Origin: Lucifuga dentata
Lineage: Eukaryota > Chordata > Actinopteri > Ophidiiformes > Bythitidae
DNA: 64,000 nucleotides
Assembly: GCA_014773175.1 (NCBI GenBank)
Contig: VXCM01003142.1
Coordinates: forward strand, 1 to 64,000
Direction: 5' to 3'
Shown: positions 1 to 13,349 of the stretch, piece by piece
How the letters are laid out: every line of letters begins with the position of its first letter
Position numbering within the stretch: the first letter of the stretch is position 1
The notes under the pieces: model-generated
Databases searched by the model: none
The model's input: only the letters and a program-made list of their open reading frames with translations
Told to the model about the DNA's origin: nothing
Program-made: the position numbers and the translations under genes

Positions 1-64
1 AGAAGCACCTGTAATTTCATTATATGTTACGTATAATGACAATAAAGCTATTCTATTCTATTCT
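1..64 (+). mobile_element. 3' tail of a non-LTR retrotransposon (L2-like)
   Basis: The stretch ends in a GACAATAAAGC block followed by short ATTCT tandem units. Such a tail is typical of vertebrate L2/CR1-type LINEs, which end in short tandem repeats rather than poly-A. Only the tail is present. It abuts a MITE fragment and probably truncated it. Family assignment is from memory of tail structure only. Confidence 0.35.
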
Positions 65-606
65 CAAAGCATACTACTGGAATAGTGAATTAATTTTTTT
101 CTTCCCTACCTTCCTTGGGATTACCTATCCCAAGAATGTTTCAGGAATCAACAAGTTGATTTTAATAGCGTACCAGAATGAACTGAAACCAATGGAGGTC
201 TGGAAGGTAGGAAAAACAATCAATTCACCGTTCCAGTAGTATGCTTTGGGAAATGACTGTCAGTAATGTTGTGTTATGTTACGTTTATTCCTGTTGCTGA
301 TGATACCATTGTTATTGGTTTTATTCTAATTACTGTTTTTTTGTTTTTGTTTTTTTTTTGAGTGTTGGNATACCATTGTTATTGGTTTTATTCTAATTAC
401 TGTTTTTTTGTTTTTGTTTTTTTTTTGAGTGTTGGGATTACAGGTGCCCATTAGCTGTTTAGCTAACACATTTACATTGGTAATTTTATTGCAGTTTTAA
501 TTAATATGCATTGTCCCATATAAATAAATAAATGAATGTGTATGAAAATTGAATATATTAGGCTCAAACATGCAAAATGACCGGAATGGTCCTTTCAGTT
601 GTCTAA
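65..606. mobile_element. TTAA-type MITE family 1, copy A (disrupted)
   Basis: Both arms match the other copies in the window: the left inner arm begins CAAAGCATACTACTGGAA, and the right terminal arm runs from about 535 to 606 and ends in ATGGTCCTTT. The outer left terminus is missing, replaced by the LINE tail. A T-rich insert and a gap-linked duplication separate the inner part from the right terminus. The two arms meet at about 113-140 with most of the central region deleted. Confidence 0.7.
303..435. repeat. 66-bp duplication around N369 (probable assembly artefact)
   Basis: Positions 303-368 and 370-435 are identical and separated by a single N. Eleven other single Ns in the window have the same arrangement with 62-67 bp, which points to unmerged overlapping contig ends. 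Confidence 0.85.
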
Positions 607-1482
607 AGACTGCTGTCGGGCAATTTCCATTTCTTTACACTCACTGTACTGTGAGATACAATCACAAACGATATGCAAGATAAGCTAAACTGTACGACGC
701 GCGTTGTGCTGGATGGTTTTTACTGCACAAAGTGAGACAACGTACATTGTGTAATGTGATATAATGGATTTAATGGTGCGAGCCAAATGTTGATGGATCT
801 GCGGTGACCATCCAGACAAAAGGGAATGAGTGCAGCCATAATGTTACTTGCAGCATCGGCTGTAATGCATTTTGTCAGCAATGGGGATGCTGTGTTCTAC
901 GTTCAGCTGTAAAGTGGATGTGAACTCGTCACTTCAGATTATAGTTGCAGAAGGCTGTGTGGAAAGGGAAGCAATCACCTCTTGGCAGCAGTATTAAAAT
1001 CCGGTTGTAAAATTGTCAAGCGCTCATCTGCCAAACAGAGTAACGTCTGCTCTCCAGAGTTTCCCATCCAGTGACAAATAATAATTCAGTCGTTCGCTTT
1101 GCCTGACAAATACGAGCTTTTCTTTTCAATCAGGAACACGCCATTTTACCGCCTCCTTGCTTTGTTTTCGATTTTCAAAAGTATTGATGCACAAATCATA
1201 GTAATCCCTGTGAGAGACTTTCATTGTTTTTCTTACGCTTCTGCAGAACCATGTCAGATTTGCATGCTTTACTTTTTGGTCAGCTTTCCATGCAGCTCTC
1301 GAGGATTTGGAGGCTTTTGAGTCTCAGTAATGTGGATGTTTGGCTCAGTTAAAGTTATAACGCATCATAATCTGGGTTTATTGAGCAACTTGGTGATTGT
1401 TGTTGCGTATTTGAAATTCAAAGATAGCTGTATAACATTGATACTGTTAAAGAAAAGGTCTTTGCTTTTATGCCAGTGTTCA

Positions 1483-1501
1483 GTAGATAGATAGATAGAT
1501 A
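1483..1501. repeat. (TAGA)n microsatellite
   Basis: Four to five tandem TAGA units in the ST6GALNAC3 intron. Confidence 0.85.
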
Positions 1502-2639
1502 ATCACTTCATTATTCTGTCTGTCACACCTTTACAAGTGTGTAATTTGTATGCAGTGCTGTATGTCATATTCTGAGCATGAATGCGATGAACATGAAAAT
1601 GTAAAATCACAGCAGCACGCTGTAAGCCTCATATAAAACCAGGAACGGTGCTGCATTGTCGGAGCGACTGGATTTTGCATATTGAGGTCAAAACACATTT
1701 TCTTGTGAGCCACTATAAATCTCTTTTGTAGCGAGAAGGGAGCCGGTGTGGCTTCAGAGAGCCTGAACAGAAGAGCTTTACGGCTCCTTGGTTATTGGAG
1801 TTTTTGCATTGGATTACTCCCAATTGTTAAGCTCCCAAAGGTGTGACACTAGAGAGAAGGATGCTCTAAATTATTCAAAGCAACAAGTGAGATTAATTGA
1901 TTATTGAGCTTTAAATCAATGATAATCAGTAGTTCTGTGTGTGATTCTGGATCTCAGGTCTTTGTCTTGATCTCTGTCCCTGGAGAAATCTCTTACGTCG
2001 GTCCTCATCTCTTTTGCTAATCCTGTTTTTGCTATCCTGCTCTTGGACAGGCATCCCATTAACACATTAAATAGCCTACAAAGCTTTTAGCGTGTCACGT
2101 ACTTCATTACTCTTTTTCTATTCCACTCCAGCCTTTCCAGTTATGAAAGACTGTCACTCACCTCTTCAAACCTGCCATCTACTTTTTCTGACGAATAAAT
2201 CCTGATAAAATGCAGTTGTCGTGCTCAGAGGGTGCTGGTACTCTGGCCAGGCAGGAACACCGTCAGAGTTCAAGCTAAACTTATTAAAATGCAAATGATG
2301 ATGGGACTGATGGAACTGTAAGGTTCTGTGTACTACAAGTAGTACTACACAAAGTGTCTTGGACATTCATTTCCAAGACACTTTAAGCCTATTTTGAATA
2401 TATACATTAATCAGACTCCTCTCTTAAAGCAAAACGAATGTGGTTTTTCGTTCTGGAACGTGTTAAGCTCTTGTCTCCAGTTTTGGATTATGATGGAATT
2501 CTTTTCTTGAGGGATGTGTTTGTCAGCACTTTGTTAAGTGTAGCCAATAGGTTTATAACTCTAATCTATTTTTCTAAATCAAGAAATTGTACTATGAGCT
2601 GCTGTTGCATGAATTTGCTTTTTCAACCAAATCTGAACT

Positions 2640-2860
2640 ATCCCTTGTTTTTGATGAGTCCTTTACAACATGTTTACATCAATGTGCAACATATTTTAAT
2701 GTACCTGCCTACATGCCTGGTTAGATACACCCACAATGTACAAGGCTAATGAGTTGCGTGTTCGGCTCGTATTTGATTGGCCTGATGCAGCTGGCAGAGT
2801 GGGAAGATACGGTAACTAAAATGCCACGTATTCACTCAGTGTGTGTTGCAGCAATGTTCA
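2640..2860 (+). mobile_element. Degenerate fragment of MITE family 2
   Basis: It shares the blocks CAACATGTTTACATCA, CCTGGTTAGA(T/C)A and TTCACTCAGTGTG, in the same order, with the better-preserved element at 56804-57209. The terminal repeats are not preserved here, so the boundaries are approximate. Confidence 0.5.
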
Positions 2861-3936
2861 CTTTTTATCAGAGTCATCAGAGTTCATTCAGCTGAACTCG
2901 AAAGAATCTATCAAAGTGATAATACAATGTTATACACATTATTTTTATCCTATGGTAAAAAATGACTATCTTACACTTCCAGAGGCTATAGAAAATTAGC
3001 CATGTAATTTTTATTATGTGAATCTTTTGAAGAATTTCAGATTCTGGATCTTTCATCAAAGGTAACGCCAGTGCAAAACCGCAGAGTGCTCTGTTTTTAA
3101 TAATAAAGCACAAAGCTAATTATGATTTATTATCACGGTTATAATGAATTTAATCTACTACTGATTTGCCCTGAATTATGAATTATAACAAGGGTATAAT
3201 TCTTTCTAATAAGTCGGTGAGACGTTGCACACTGTGCATTCATTTTGCTTTGGGATGGAGAAGAAAAATTGCTTGTCGAACAAATACCTCTGACACATTC
3301 ACCTTAGTCTTAAAAAATGGATTAAGATGTACGGGTGGTGTCTTCTCAAGTCTTTGCCTCGCAGGCACACTCACCTGGGTGCAGCGAAATTAATGAGAGA
3401 AAACTGCTTGGGTGGTGGTAGGTATAAAAGCATCAGATTCCTTTCGTCTGCACTGAGAGAATTATTAAAGTGCTATATGCCTGGCACAGATGAGGAGATC
3501 AGTGAAGGCATCACGATGGGATTCGTTCATATCAGCAGGGGAAAGGATCACTGTGGGGCTGTGGAGGGTGAGGGTGGAGGAATCAGTTTTTACTTTGCTT
3601 CTTGATATTTTGCACCATCAGGTCAGTCATTTGGGTGTTTCTGTGTTTTGTAAAGGCAACAGGGGAACAAAAGCGTGGGTTTGTGTCAAGTTAGGATGAT
3701 GAATGTACTCTTCATGCAGCGTGTCAGTGAACACGGCAGCCTGGAACATGCTAACAGCACAGAGAGCCTGCAGGCGACAACGTGAGCCACAACAGTTCCC
3801 ATGTCTTCTTCACATATTAGTATATTTACTAAAATATGCACTACTAGGTAGAAGCACAAATATCTTCTGTTCTTAATCTGTATTAATGAATGAGATATTA
3901 GGTAAAACAAAATTATCATAAATTAAATCAAATCAT

Positions 3937-4200
3937 TTAATTAATTTGCAATTCTTTAATGTGCAAAAAAAAAAAAAAAAAAAAGTGATCCACATACTCT
4001 CCCTTGCTCCTTGTGCACTCTGAGTGAAAATGGGCTGTTTTAGGTGCTGTCTCTTTAAGGCCCCTGCTGCGTTTTGATTGGCCAGCTGTGTCAGGCCTGG
4101 CAACCCCCGCAGATTGCGAAACGCTAATGTTGGCCAAACACTCGCTCACTAGCCTCATACTTTGTGAGTGCGTCTAACCAAATGTGTTGGTGGTAAATTT
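3937..4200 (-). mobile_element. Degenerate fragment of MITE family 2, inverted
   Basis: On the reverse strand this matches the inner part of the 56804-57209 element: the GGCCAATCA block, then CTTAAAGAGACAGCACC, then a CACTCAGAGTG block. A 20-bp A-run interrupts it at 3965-3984. Ends not defined. Confidence 0.5.
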
Positions 4201-4568
4201 ACGTTTTACACGTTGGCATAAACATGTTACAGAAGTAAAGGACCAATCAAAAATGAAGTTTTAAGAGCAGAACCTATGGGTTTGTCTTAGGGGATTCCTT
4301 ATGCTTTTATAATTGTGACAGTGTTAACAGATGCTTCCTACTGTACGTCTCCTTTAATCTTTTGACTTTTTCTGATATTTTCCATTGGTGTTTTCATGGT
4401 ATCTTAGTATTGTAGGCACAGAGCCTGAATCTCCCCCCTGGTACTCATCATTACCATGAAACATCATTTCCAGGTTCTCTCTGCCCAGGATTAGCTATTC
4501 TGTGGGTATTTCACTTTACAAAATCCATCACAAAAAAAATTGGCAAAAAATTGGCTTGTACAAGCTAA

Positions 4569-4761
4569 CAGGGGTCACCACTCATCTGCCATGGAGGTCC
4601 TGGTCTGCAGGTTTTCCTTCCAGCCAGTCGCTAAAGCAGGTGATTTCACTGATCACCACGTCTTCAATTTGAGGGAAGGAGTCCATCAGTGAAATCACCT
4701 GCTGAACAGACTGGTTTGGAAAGAAAACCTGCAATCTCTTGGACCTCGCTGGGGACCCCTG
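4569..4761. mobile_element. Short hAT-like MITE with CAGGGGTC termini
   Basis: The segment starts CAGGGGTCACCA and ends GGGGACCCCTG, giving short terminal inverted repeats. Its inner halves are also partly inverted: GTGATTTCACTGAT on the left and ATCAGTGAAATCAC on the right. A clean 8-bp target duplication is not visible, so the superfamily is inferred from the CAGGGG-type terminus. Confidence 0.6.
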
Positions 4762-5114
4762 ATCTAAAAGGAGGTGGGAATTAGATTTAAAAATACATTG
4801 AATGAAGATCTATGGTCAGATTTATGTCAAAATTGGCTGTCTGCTACAATTAATCTAGATACAGACTCATCCACTATAATTTTCTTCATCAACTCTATAT
4901 TATACCATTAAAGCAACATCAAATTAAACCTGAGATGTCTTGATGTGTTTTCAATGTGGCATAGAGGAAGGCTCTTTTTTTATATTATACTTAGTCATGT
5001 ATGAAGGTCAGATCTTTTTGGCACAATGTATGTGATACCTTGACCAAAATTATTGAGGTTTCTTTTCCACCAGACCCAGAATTTGGTTTACTTAGTAATC
5101 TCACATCTGTTAGA

Positions 5115-5153
5115 CCTTTTTTTTTTTTTTTTAAANTTTTTTTTTTTTTTTTA
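5115..5153. repeat. T-tract duplicated around N5136
   Basis: Two runs of about 16-17 T followed by AAA are separated by one N. The gap sits in a homopolymer, and the true length of the run is not determinable. Confidence 0.8.
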
Positions 5154-5640
5154 AAGAATTGCCAAGTTAAATTCGTACAGTTAGCTTTGTGCATCGCCAG
5201 AAAATGTGGAGCAACAACATGGAAGTCCGATTCCTTCTGTCTTAATTACTAGATGGTTTGATGAAATGAACTCTTGTGTTCCAATGAAAAAAAAAAAACT
5301 TATCACTTGAGAGAAGGTTGTGCACTTTTTTTTTTTAAGATGTAGCAGCCCTATTTGGTTTATATTGATGCACACCAATACAAATAAATTGAAATGATGT
5401 AATTTATTGACAGTGAGTCATAATCTCTGAGATTCGGCAATATGTTGACCTTTATAATATACCTTATTTTTGTCTTTTTTTTTTGGGGGGGGTGATTTTT
5501 GGATTTGATTTTCATGCTTGTTCAATTTATTGTGAAAATTTGAAAATTAAATATTCAAGAAAAAAAAAAGTCAGAGGAGTGCCACAACTGTTTGGTTGTT
5601 CATTATCATGGGAGGCGGAGACGTCAGCACAGGGACTTCA

Positions 5641-5642
<2 letters not shown>

Positions 5643-5686
<44 letters not shown>

Positions 5687-5710
5687 NTCTCTCTCTCTCT
5701 CTCTCTCTCC
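5643..5710. repeat. (CT)n microsatellite with an N
   Basis: About 33 CT units with one N inside. The frames across it read as poly-Ser-Leu and are not genes. Confidence 0.95.
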
Positions 5711-6692
5711 CCCCTACCAGGCCTCTGTCAGCCATCTCCTCACGCCGCTCATATTGACGTGCTTTAGCAGGACAACAAGGCCATTAACAGAGGGGAGATG
5801 GGAGGGCAGAGGACAGAGGGTCAAAGCAGAGTTTGGCAGAGAGAGATGAACACAGTGGAGAGTCGAAACAGAGGAGCTGAGATTGAGTGTGGACAGGAAA
5901 GCGTGAAAAAGATTCTGTAGAAAGAGACTGAAAATTAGAAAATGGCTCAGAATATTATTGAACTAGAAACGAAGAGATTCTCAAGGGAGGAAAATCCAAT
6001 ATCATCAGACCCTGAAGGGCTACAAACGAGTCAAATAAAAAAGCATTGCATATCAGACTTTGGGAGTTTTGAAATATATCCAATACCATCAAGATGACAA
6101 CAGATCAATGTTTGAGTTGTGCAGTGCAGCAGAAAGATGTATTTCAAATGCAAAATAAAGGTATTGATCATCCTGTCTGCAAAACAAACTCACTATGCAT
6201 ACACTTAAATAATTATAAGAAATGTTCAAATACATCAAAATCCACTTGACTCAGAAGTGACGTTAATAGAAATAAACAACTGCAGACCCTGCAGGTTTTA
6301 AAAGCCTGTGGAGTTGGAAGCATCTCGCCAAAAATACTAAAACACAGGCATCCCACTCAGCACAAGGCTCTCCACAAGCTGTAAAACCTTGTTATGCATT
6401 TTGGCCATTTCCCTGTAATTTGAAGCCAAGGACTTCTACCTGCATCTACAAAAATATGGCAGGTTTTACCCGATTTATCACACAGACAGCATTTCTGAAT
6501 AGGATGTTTTTTTTTTTTTTATGACAGTGCTACAAATGCTCAAACGCTGTCCTTCAAAAGCTAAATTGGCTTTTTACCAAAGCATCAACCCTTCAGACCG
6601 TATTTACACCAGCAAACCCTTACAAAAATAATTAAAAATTGAATTATATTCACATATTTTGTAGACTTTCATAAAGCATTTCAAAGCATTTC

Positions 6693-6722
6693 AACTGGTC
6701 CATATTGAAATATGGACCAGTT
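6693..6722. repeat. Perfect 13-bp inverted repeat, 4-nt loop
   Basis: AACTGGTCCATAT at 6693-6705 is followed by TGAA and its exact reverse complement at 6710-6722. No flanking element is apparent. Confidence 0.85.
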
Positions 6723-7620
6723 AGCTTTCACATGCACTCATTTAAAGAGATTTGGGGGATGATAGCTGGAGGGAACCAAACACTGCATACAAAGCTTTCC
6801 TGATTGATGCTGCCTTCAAGTGCTGTTGGAAATATCACACTGATGAGTTTATTCACAGATGGCCAAAGGAAGTCAGAATTACTTAGGTTTTTTTTTTTTT
6901 TTTTTTTTCCATGACACTTGAGTAACAGAATTGTGATTAGGGGCATGTCGTTCAAAATACCCAGTAATCCCATTTGTTATGCACTGTGTATTCAGGAGGA
7001 CACCTGTAGCTTGCTAAGAACACATACACACACATGCACACAGATGCTATGCTAAGAAGTAAGTCAGATGGGGAGAAGACAAATTACAGTGTGAATAAAG
7101 ATAATAATTACTATATAAATTATATACCTAATTCACATTTTGTTTTTTTTTTTGTCATTGAAGGATAAAATACATCTGTGCTGCTTGCGTTTATAAATAA
7201 GTTGCTAGCCAGAAAATATTACTAGGAATCCTTTTTTAAACTCCTGACCAAGAGCACTTCAATGTGTGACGCATGATAATTACAGGGAACACCTGAAGGC
7301 AGCATAACCAGCAGTGTGAATGTCAACTTGCTGGAACAGCTGAGCTTCACCAAACAAGCAGAACAAACCTCCCTCATCCATGCAAACACATGAAATGTAG
7401 TGAAGAAATTTGTACAAGAATGATAATGATGTGGCAAGAAAATAAATTTTACAACAAAATCATCAGTAATTCAGAAGTACATCTAGAAGAATATCTAAAA
7501 ATAAATAAATAAAAATCTGAATCTTAACAAAATATAGAATTTACAACTGTGAACTTAAAATGGAAAACAGTATTTTAAATTGTGACAGCTGCATCTGTAA
7601 GCAAAACCACTCATCATACG

Positions 7621-8216
7621 TTAAAGGACCATACCGGTGGTTTTACATGTGTGAGCCCAATAAATATAACCCACAGACATGTTATGTTGCTGACGATCAT
7701 TTTCCAAAACATAAAACTGGAGCAGCAAATTTTAGAATCATTTTTCCTACCTTCCAGACTGCCAATGGTTTTAGTTCATTCTGGTACGCTATTAAAATCA
7801 ACTTGTTGATACTTGAAATGTTCTTGGGATAGGTAATCCATCATCGCGAACAAGACATGAATTCAGGTTGTTTTTTTTTAGAAGTTACATAATTTAAGCA
7901 CTTAAGCGAAATAAACAGCATGGAGTGAATGTATGACTCCACCGAGGAAAATAGTCCCAAAAGAAGACCTGCGTTTATTGAAAAATTTAAACGACCATGA
8001 CTTCATAAGGCTGTGTAACTATTAGCAGGTGAAACATCAATTTGTAAGGTGGGTGTATCACTTTATTCGATTTTGAAAGATTAAGAGATTTTGCAAAATA
8101 TGAGGAAAGCTGAAATTCGGTTTTGTCCTTTGGGAAATGGTTGTCAGTAATGTAACATGTATGAAAATGGAATATATTAGGCTCAAACATGCAAAATGGC
8201 CGGTATAGTCCTTTAA
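7621..8216. mobile_element. TTAA-type MITE family 1, copy B (full length)
   Basis: The element begins TTAAAGGACCATACCGG and ends CCGGTATAGTCCTTTAA. TTAA flanks both ends and the adjacent bases differ, consistent with the TTAA target duplication of piggyBac-type elements. Terminal arms of about 80-90 bp are inverted copies. The interior is asymmetric and holds the block GTCCCAAAAGAAGACCTGC. No transposase is encoded, so it is non-autonomous. Confidence 0.8.
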
Positions 8217-9587
8217 GTGGGTTGAATGTTCGAACCAAATGGTGTTAAGAGAGAAGGGGAAAATAAAAGGAAGTAACTGAAAAAGGTTGTGACCTGCATC
8301 ACCTAACAAAAGATGAATTTTGGACCACAGGGTGTCTTTCTTTAAGGACTAACATCCCTTCTCTCGGTTATTAATAGCACTGCATTAGGCTGATGGTAAA
8401 CAAACATTTCTTTTTCACAACACGGGTTATGGAGGTCATTCGTGATGCTTCATATTGCCTCCTGGCAGAATTAAGAAACAGAGCAGCAAGCTGACATGGC
8501 TGCATTGCTCATTCCCATCATTAAAATAAATTGCAGTGCTCTGTGCTCTGTGCAAAAGAAAATGTTAGAAAGTCTGTTTTCACCCTGCGGCTGTGCTCAG
8601 AGTTTTGTCATTGTTTTGTCTCTGGGGTTTTTCAGCTGCTTCACACAGAAAGAAACACAGTTTGTTGCTTTTTACACACATCTTGCCTGTGGGCAAAGGC
8701 AATGGCTTGTCTCCTCACCTATCGTCGAATCAGATAATCAATTAAAAACAACCACTTTTGTGTCAGGCAACATCAGGGATGAAAAGAAAACAGCCTGTCT
8801 CAAAGAGGAAATAGCGAACAGAGGTGGTGTAGTGGAGTCTGCTGGTCATGTTTGGCGCTCAGATCAATGCGTGGCTTTTAAATCAGCACATGTTGTGGAG
8901 GAGCTATTGTTGAAAAGCGTCGTGTTTGGCTCAGATGGCTGGATGGTACTTGTGCCAGCCCAAACATATACCACTCAGGCTTTGCTCAAGTGGCAATTTC
9001 TTTAAAGCAGAAGAGAAGAGATAAAATGAGAGATTAAGAGAGAGATATATGGTTGATATAATGCCCAGCTTCCTCTGAGATGTGAGACTGGGCCTGATGA
9101 AATGCTTTCTGTAGACTGTCTCTGAAGCTGCGCGATGGAGAAAAGATGGTTTTCTCCACAACAAGAACGCTGAGCTGGCTGAAAGAGCGGAAGTTACTGC
9201 ACTGTACTGATCCGCAAGACCATGAATAAAAGCGAATGATTGCATTTTTGTGAGATAGTGCAATAATTTAAACATGTCTGAGGTGTAAGAAGTTTATAAG
9301 TGTTTTACAGTCAAGCCAATTTACTTGCAGAGAAAAGATCAACCTCTCACGGTGGAGTAAAGTGTTTCTGACAGGTGTTACTTTGTGCACAGGCATCATA
9401 AAGCAGGTCTGACTAAATCAGGTTGTCAGTGTGAATTTCTCGCATACGTGCAGGGCTCCTGCTGGCTGCTGTGAATGTCAAGTGTAAGTTATTGAACAGA
9501 GTCAGAGGTAGAGGAGTATGGAATACTTCTCTAATGTTCCTCTACCATAAATTTTTAATTCTGCATTATTTTAATCAGTCGGCCATA

Positions 9588-9987
9588 CAGGCAGTCCCCA
9601 ACTTACGAACAACCCATACTTACGAACGGACCGCCATAAAGCCTATTAAATTAAAAATTCGAGTTACATACAATGATTCGTAATAATGAACGGCGTGCTA
9701 CTTTACGATGCACGTCAAAACATTGCGGGTTGTCAGCGGTGCAGAGTTAGTACATTATTATTTTTATTATTATTACGTACTGTATTAGTATTATTATTAT
9801 TATTATTACTGTACTGTACTGTATTATTATGTTAACTATGTTTTAGCATATCTGGAATTGTTTAATTTTTCTTATGCATAGAAAGGTAAAATATATACGC
9901 TAGATACGCAATTTACGTAACTGTTCCGATTTACGTACAAATCCGATTCACGAACGGAACTCGTTCGTAATCCCCAGGGACTGCCTC
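9588..9987. mobile_element. Tigger/pogo-like MITE
   Basis: The termini are inverted: CAGGCAGTCCCCAACTTACG on the left and GGGACTGCCT preceded by TTCGTAATCCCCA on the right. TA dinucleotides flank both ends. The CAGGCAGTCCCC.. ACTTACGAAC terminus resembles Tigger/pogo elements of the Tc1/mariner superfamily. The interior carries a (TTA)n-rich block and no transposase. Confidence 0.65.
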
Positions 9988-10194
9988 TATATTCGAAGTC
10001 TAACCAGCTACTTTCTCGCATAAAAAAGATCTCAAAACTTAATTTGGTGACAGCCAAATGTCCAAATCGCTGATTGTCCATAGCTCAGCCTGGGTAGGAA
10101 GGCCCAGGCCCCGCCCACAGCCAGGTGATTGACAGCTTGGCCCACAAGGAAAAGAGTAGACTAAAGAATATAAGAATAAATATGGAAAAAAATA

Positions 10195-10480
10195 CGGAAA
10201 AGAATAGGTCAATATAAATATAAATTTAAAAAAAAATAAATGAAACTAAAAATAAATAAATAGAAAAATTTAAAAAAATATATAAGGAAAAAAATGCAGA
10301 AATTTAAATAGAAAAAATGAATACAGTGTATATATATATATATATATCTATATATATATCTATATATATCTAGACAGAAATAAATGAACAAATAAATGTG
10401 AAAATAAATAAAAATGCTCATAAGTATTATTTTATGTATTTTTTAATTTGACTTTATATTTCCACATTTATTTATTTATT
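10195..10480. repeat. AT-rich low-complexity tract with (TA)n
   Basis: Runs of AAATAAATA-type units surround a (TA)n/(TATC)n block at about 10327-10371. Frames here encode only Phe/Tyr/Ile-rich low-complexity peptide. Confidence 0.9.
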
Positions 10481-11855
10481 CTGTTATTTATTTTTTATTG
10501 TGGCACAATGGGTATTCCACAGAGGAGCTTCTCGGTGATCTCGGGCAGCTCTCCTCTCTTCTTTAGCCTCTGGCACCCGGCAGGTAAAACACAACAAGCT
10601 CCTGTGCAGTCACACTCAGGGATTATTTACTGAGATCCTTTCAGAGTGTCTGATTTCATTTCTCAAACACCCTTCATCTTTTAGCGCCAGTAGCACTGCA
10701 GCGTCCTTCCCAGTCTCTCCTCCCTCACTTGTCTCAGTTATGTAGCGAAGAGAGCAAGAAAAGGAAAGGTTTCTCTGAGGGTTTTAAAAGTCTGTTTATT
10801 TTCTTTTGTCATTTTCACCAAAATAAAAAAAAGAAGTTTATAATGTTCCATTTTCCAACAATGCTGTGGCTCAGCGGGCTAAAAGTGTCCATGAAAAGGA
10901 GCCAGCACTGAGGGAGACCCCGTGACACCTTTGTTAGCTGTCTTTGAGTATCAGACTGGGTTTTTCTCCTTTAACAAAACAAGCAAATTGTATTCCCTCC
11001 ATCCTCTGGCTCTGAATGCTATTTGTAGTCTGCTTCTCTTCCTGCCTTATCTCTCTTTCAAATTGGCCACACAATAATAGCGTCCTTTCTGCAAAATTGT
11101 CCTATTATAATTATCAAAGGTAAACACACGGGATGATGTTTTCTCTGCATCTCCACATTCCAAAAATCTCCTTTCAAATGTTATTTATCAGGTCAGCAGA
11201 TCCCCCCTTATTTACTCTGGTAAGCCTTTTTTTTGCTCCAGGACATTCAGCACTCAACTGAGAACGTAATGTGTGTGTATGTGTGTGCACGTCTAGTGCA
11301 AGAGTGGCAAGTGGCTAATGAATAATGCAGGGTAATAGTGATGTGTTGACAGCTCTGACTGCCGAGAGCTGCCGAGAGCTGCCGAGCTGTATCTGTGCTT
11401 CTCACTCCCTTATTACAACAAATTGCATTTTGGTGATTTCCACACCTCCCCACGGCTCCAGCGTGACTCTGAGGGTTTAGGAATTCCAAAAATAAAAAGG
11501 ACAACTGGATGCTCAATGTGGAGAGTCAAACACACACATTTTGCACTAATGAAGTCTGAAACTCTTAAAAGTGTTTGCCTTGCTGGTTTCATCTGAGTTA
11601 ATTTTGGATTTGATGTGCTCACAGGAGATGTGTGTGTATTTGTGAATATTTGGGATTTAGCCTTTTATTTACTTATCTCTCTGTATATTTACATGCAATC
11701 GATACTCTGAATTGTGTCTGCAGTGCGAGCAGTCAGTGCTGTCAGTCAGGGCTTAGTTTGGGACAAACAAAAGAAAAATGTATTGTTAGTCGCATGGCTG
11801 AGTTGATGCATTCATGCAGAGTTAGGAGTGGCGCCCGCTCTGTTTGTTTGCTGAT

Positions 11856-12910
11856 CAGAGGTGGGTAAAGTAGCCAAGTAAAAGTATTGTTACTTTATGA
11901 TAATAGTGACAAGTATAAGTAAGCGTATTCACCAAAATAATGACTTGAGTGAGAGTAAGAAAGTATCTATTAAAAAGATTACTTGAGTAGTGAGTAACTT
12001 TAATCAAGCTTATTCTTTTGAATAATCAACAAGCTATAAAGTGCTCGTCTGAGGAAAAATGCATGTATGTGTATATGTAGCTTTTAATACAATCCAAATC
12101 ATATCATATAAAGAAACAGTAGACAGTAATAAATCAAATTTTTATTTACCACATAACAAATCATGACAATTCTGGCCCCAAGGCAGTTAGCTAGGTTAGC
12201 TTCATGAATTTATTCAAAATAGAACAGTAAAACTTGAGTTAGCATTAGCAGCAGCAGCTAGTTAAGACAGTTAGCTAGGTTAGCTTCATGAATTTACTCA
12301 AAATAGAACAGGAAAACTTGAATTAGCATTAGCAGCAGCAGCTAGTTAAATAGCTAAGGTTGCAGCTTACCGCCACATGTTTCCTCAAGTTCCATGTTGA
12401 TTCTTAGAAGCTGAAATGTCACATTTTTAGCAGACAAAGAGGCAATGCATTATGTAGCTGTTTGTTTTGGTAGACTGAAAAGAAAGCAGCATTTGAATGT
12501 GTGGCCAGGGATGTGCCTCTTCTAAACCTCCTGCTGTTGATTCCTCCATGACTGTTCTNTGAATGTGTGGCCAGGGATGTGCCTCTTCTAAACCTCCTGC
12601 TGTTGATTCCTCCATGACTGTTCTGATCCGGGTGAAACCATGGAAACAAAGGGTGGGGACGTGGCTAATTTGGAGCTGAAGCAGATAGAAAAACTGAATG
12701 TGCTGAATTCAAACGGGCGAAATCAAAAAGTAACGCAAAGAGTGCGACTAAATGTAACGGAGTAAAAGTATATTTTTTTCTTCATAAATATACTCAAGTA
12801 TGACTTAAAAGCATCCTGCAGTAAAACTACTCAGTAAAGTACAATTTTGTGAAAAAAGTCACTGAAGTAAATGTAACAGGGTAAATGAAACGCGTTATTA
12901 TCCACCTCTG
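11856..12910. mobile_element. hAT non-autonomous element with 8-bp target duplication
   Basis: Termini are CAGAGGTGGGTAAAG and TTATCCACCTCTG. The 8 bp outside are TTGCTGAT on the left and CTGCTGAT on the right, a target duplication with one mismatch, diagnostic of hAT elements. Inside is an imperfect tandem duplication of about 84 bp (12180-12263 and 12264-12347) carrying TTAGCATTAGCAGCAGCAG. A further 65-bp duplication around N12559 is probably an assembly artefact. The subterminal AAGTAAAAGTA / TACTCAGTAAAGTA repeats are typical of this fish family. No transposase frame. Confidence 0.85.
12494..12624. repeat. 65-bp duplication around N12559 (probable assembly artefact)
   Basis: 12494-12558 and 12560-12624 are identical and joined by one N. 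Confidence 0.85.
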
Positions 12911-13349
12911 CTGCTGATTTCTGAGTAAAACTCCACAAACTCCTCAGCCGTAGTCACGTTAAAACTAGAAACATAATTCAACAAAATGAAAGTTCTTCAG
13001 ATTGTACCTATGGTGATTACCGATTAGGCCTCAGATCTCTGCCTTCCCTCATTAAAGTAAAATCACATCTTCCTACATTCACAAATATTAACTTCATCCT
13101 CCTTATCATGTGTAAACAATATGAAATATGATAAAATATGAGTAACAACTGTTTGGTATCTGAAAGTTTGCAGGTTAAATCCCCATAACATATGTATCTC
13201 TCATTCTAAGTGTAAAACATATGGAAATGATGAAAATTGCCTCCGCTAAAATGATGAATGTGTTTGCATAATATTTACAGAGGCTTTGGAATATATTTAT
13301 GCATCACTGGAAGCTATAGAATGCTGATGTGTGTGTATGTATGTATGTG

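Noticed and set aside
5483..5849. Ser/Leu-rich frames across the CT repeat
   Set aside because: Pure translation of (CT)n; the same applies to the Glu/Arg frames near 21863-21903.
8496..9005. Longest open frame in the window (169 codons)
   Set aside because: No recognisable domain, no acceptor/donor pair, composition like surrounding intron. One such frame is expected by chance in 64 kb on six frames.
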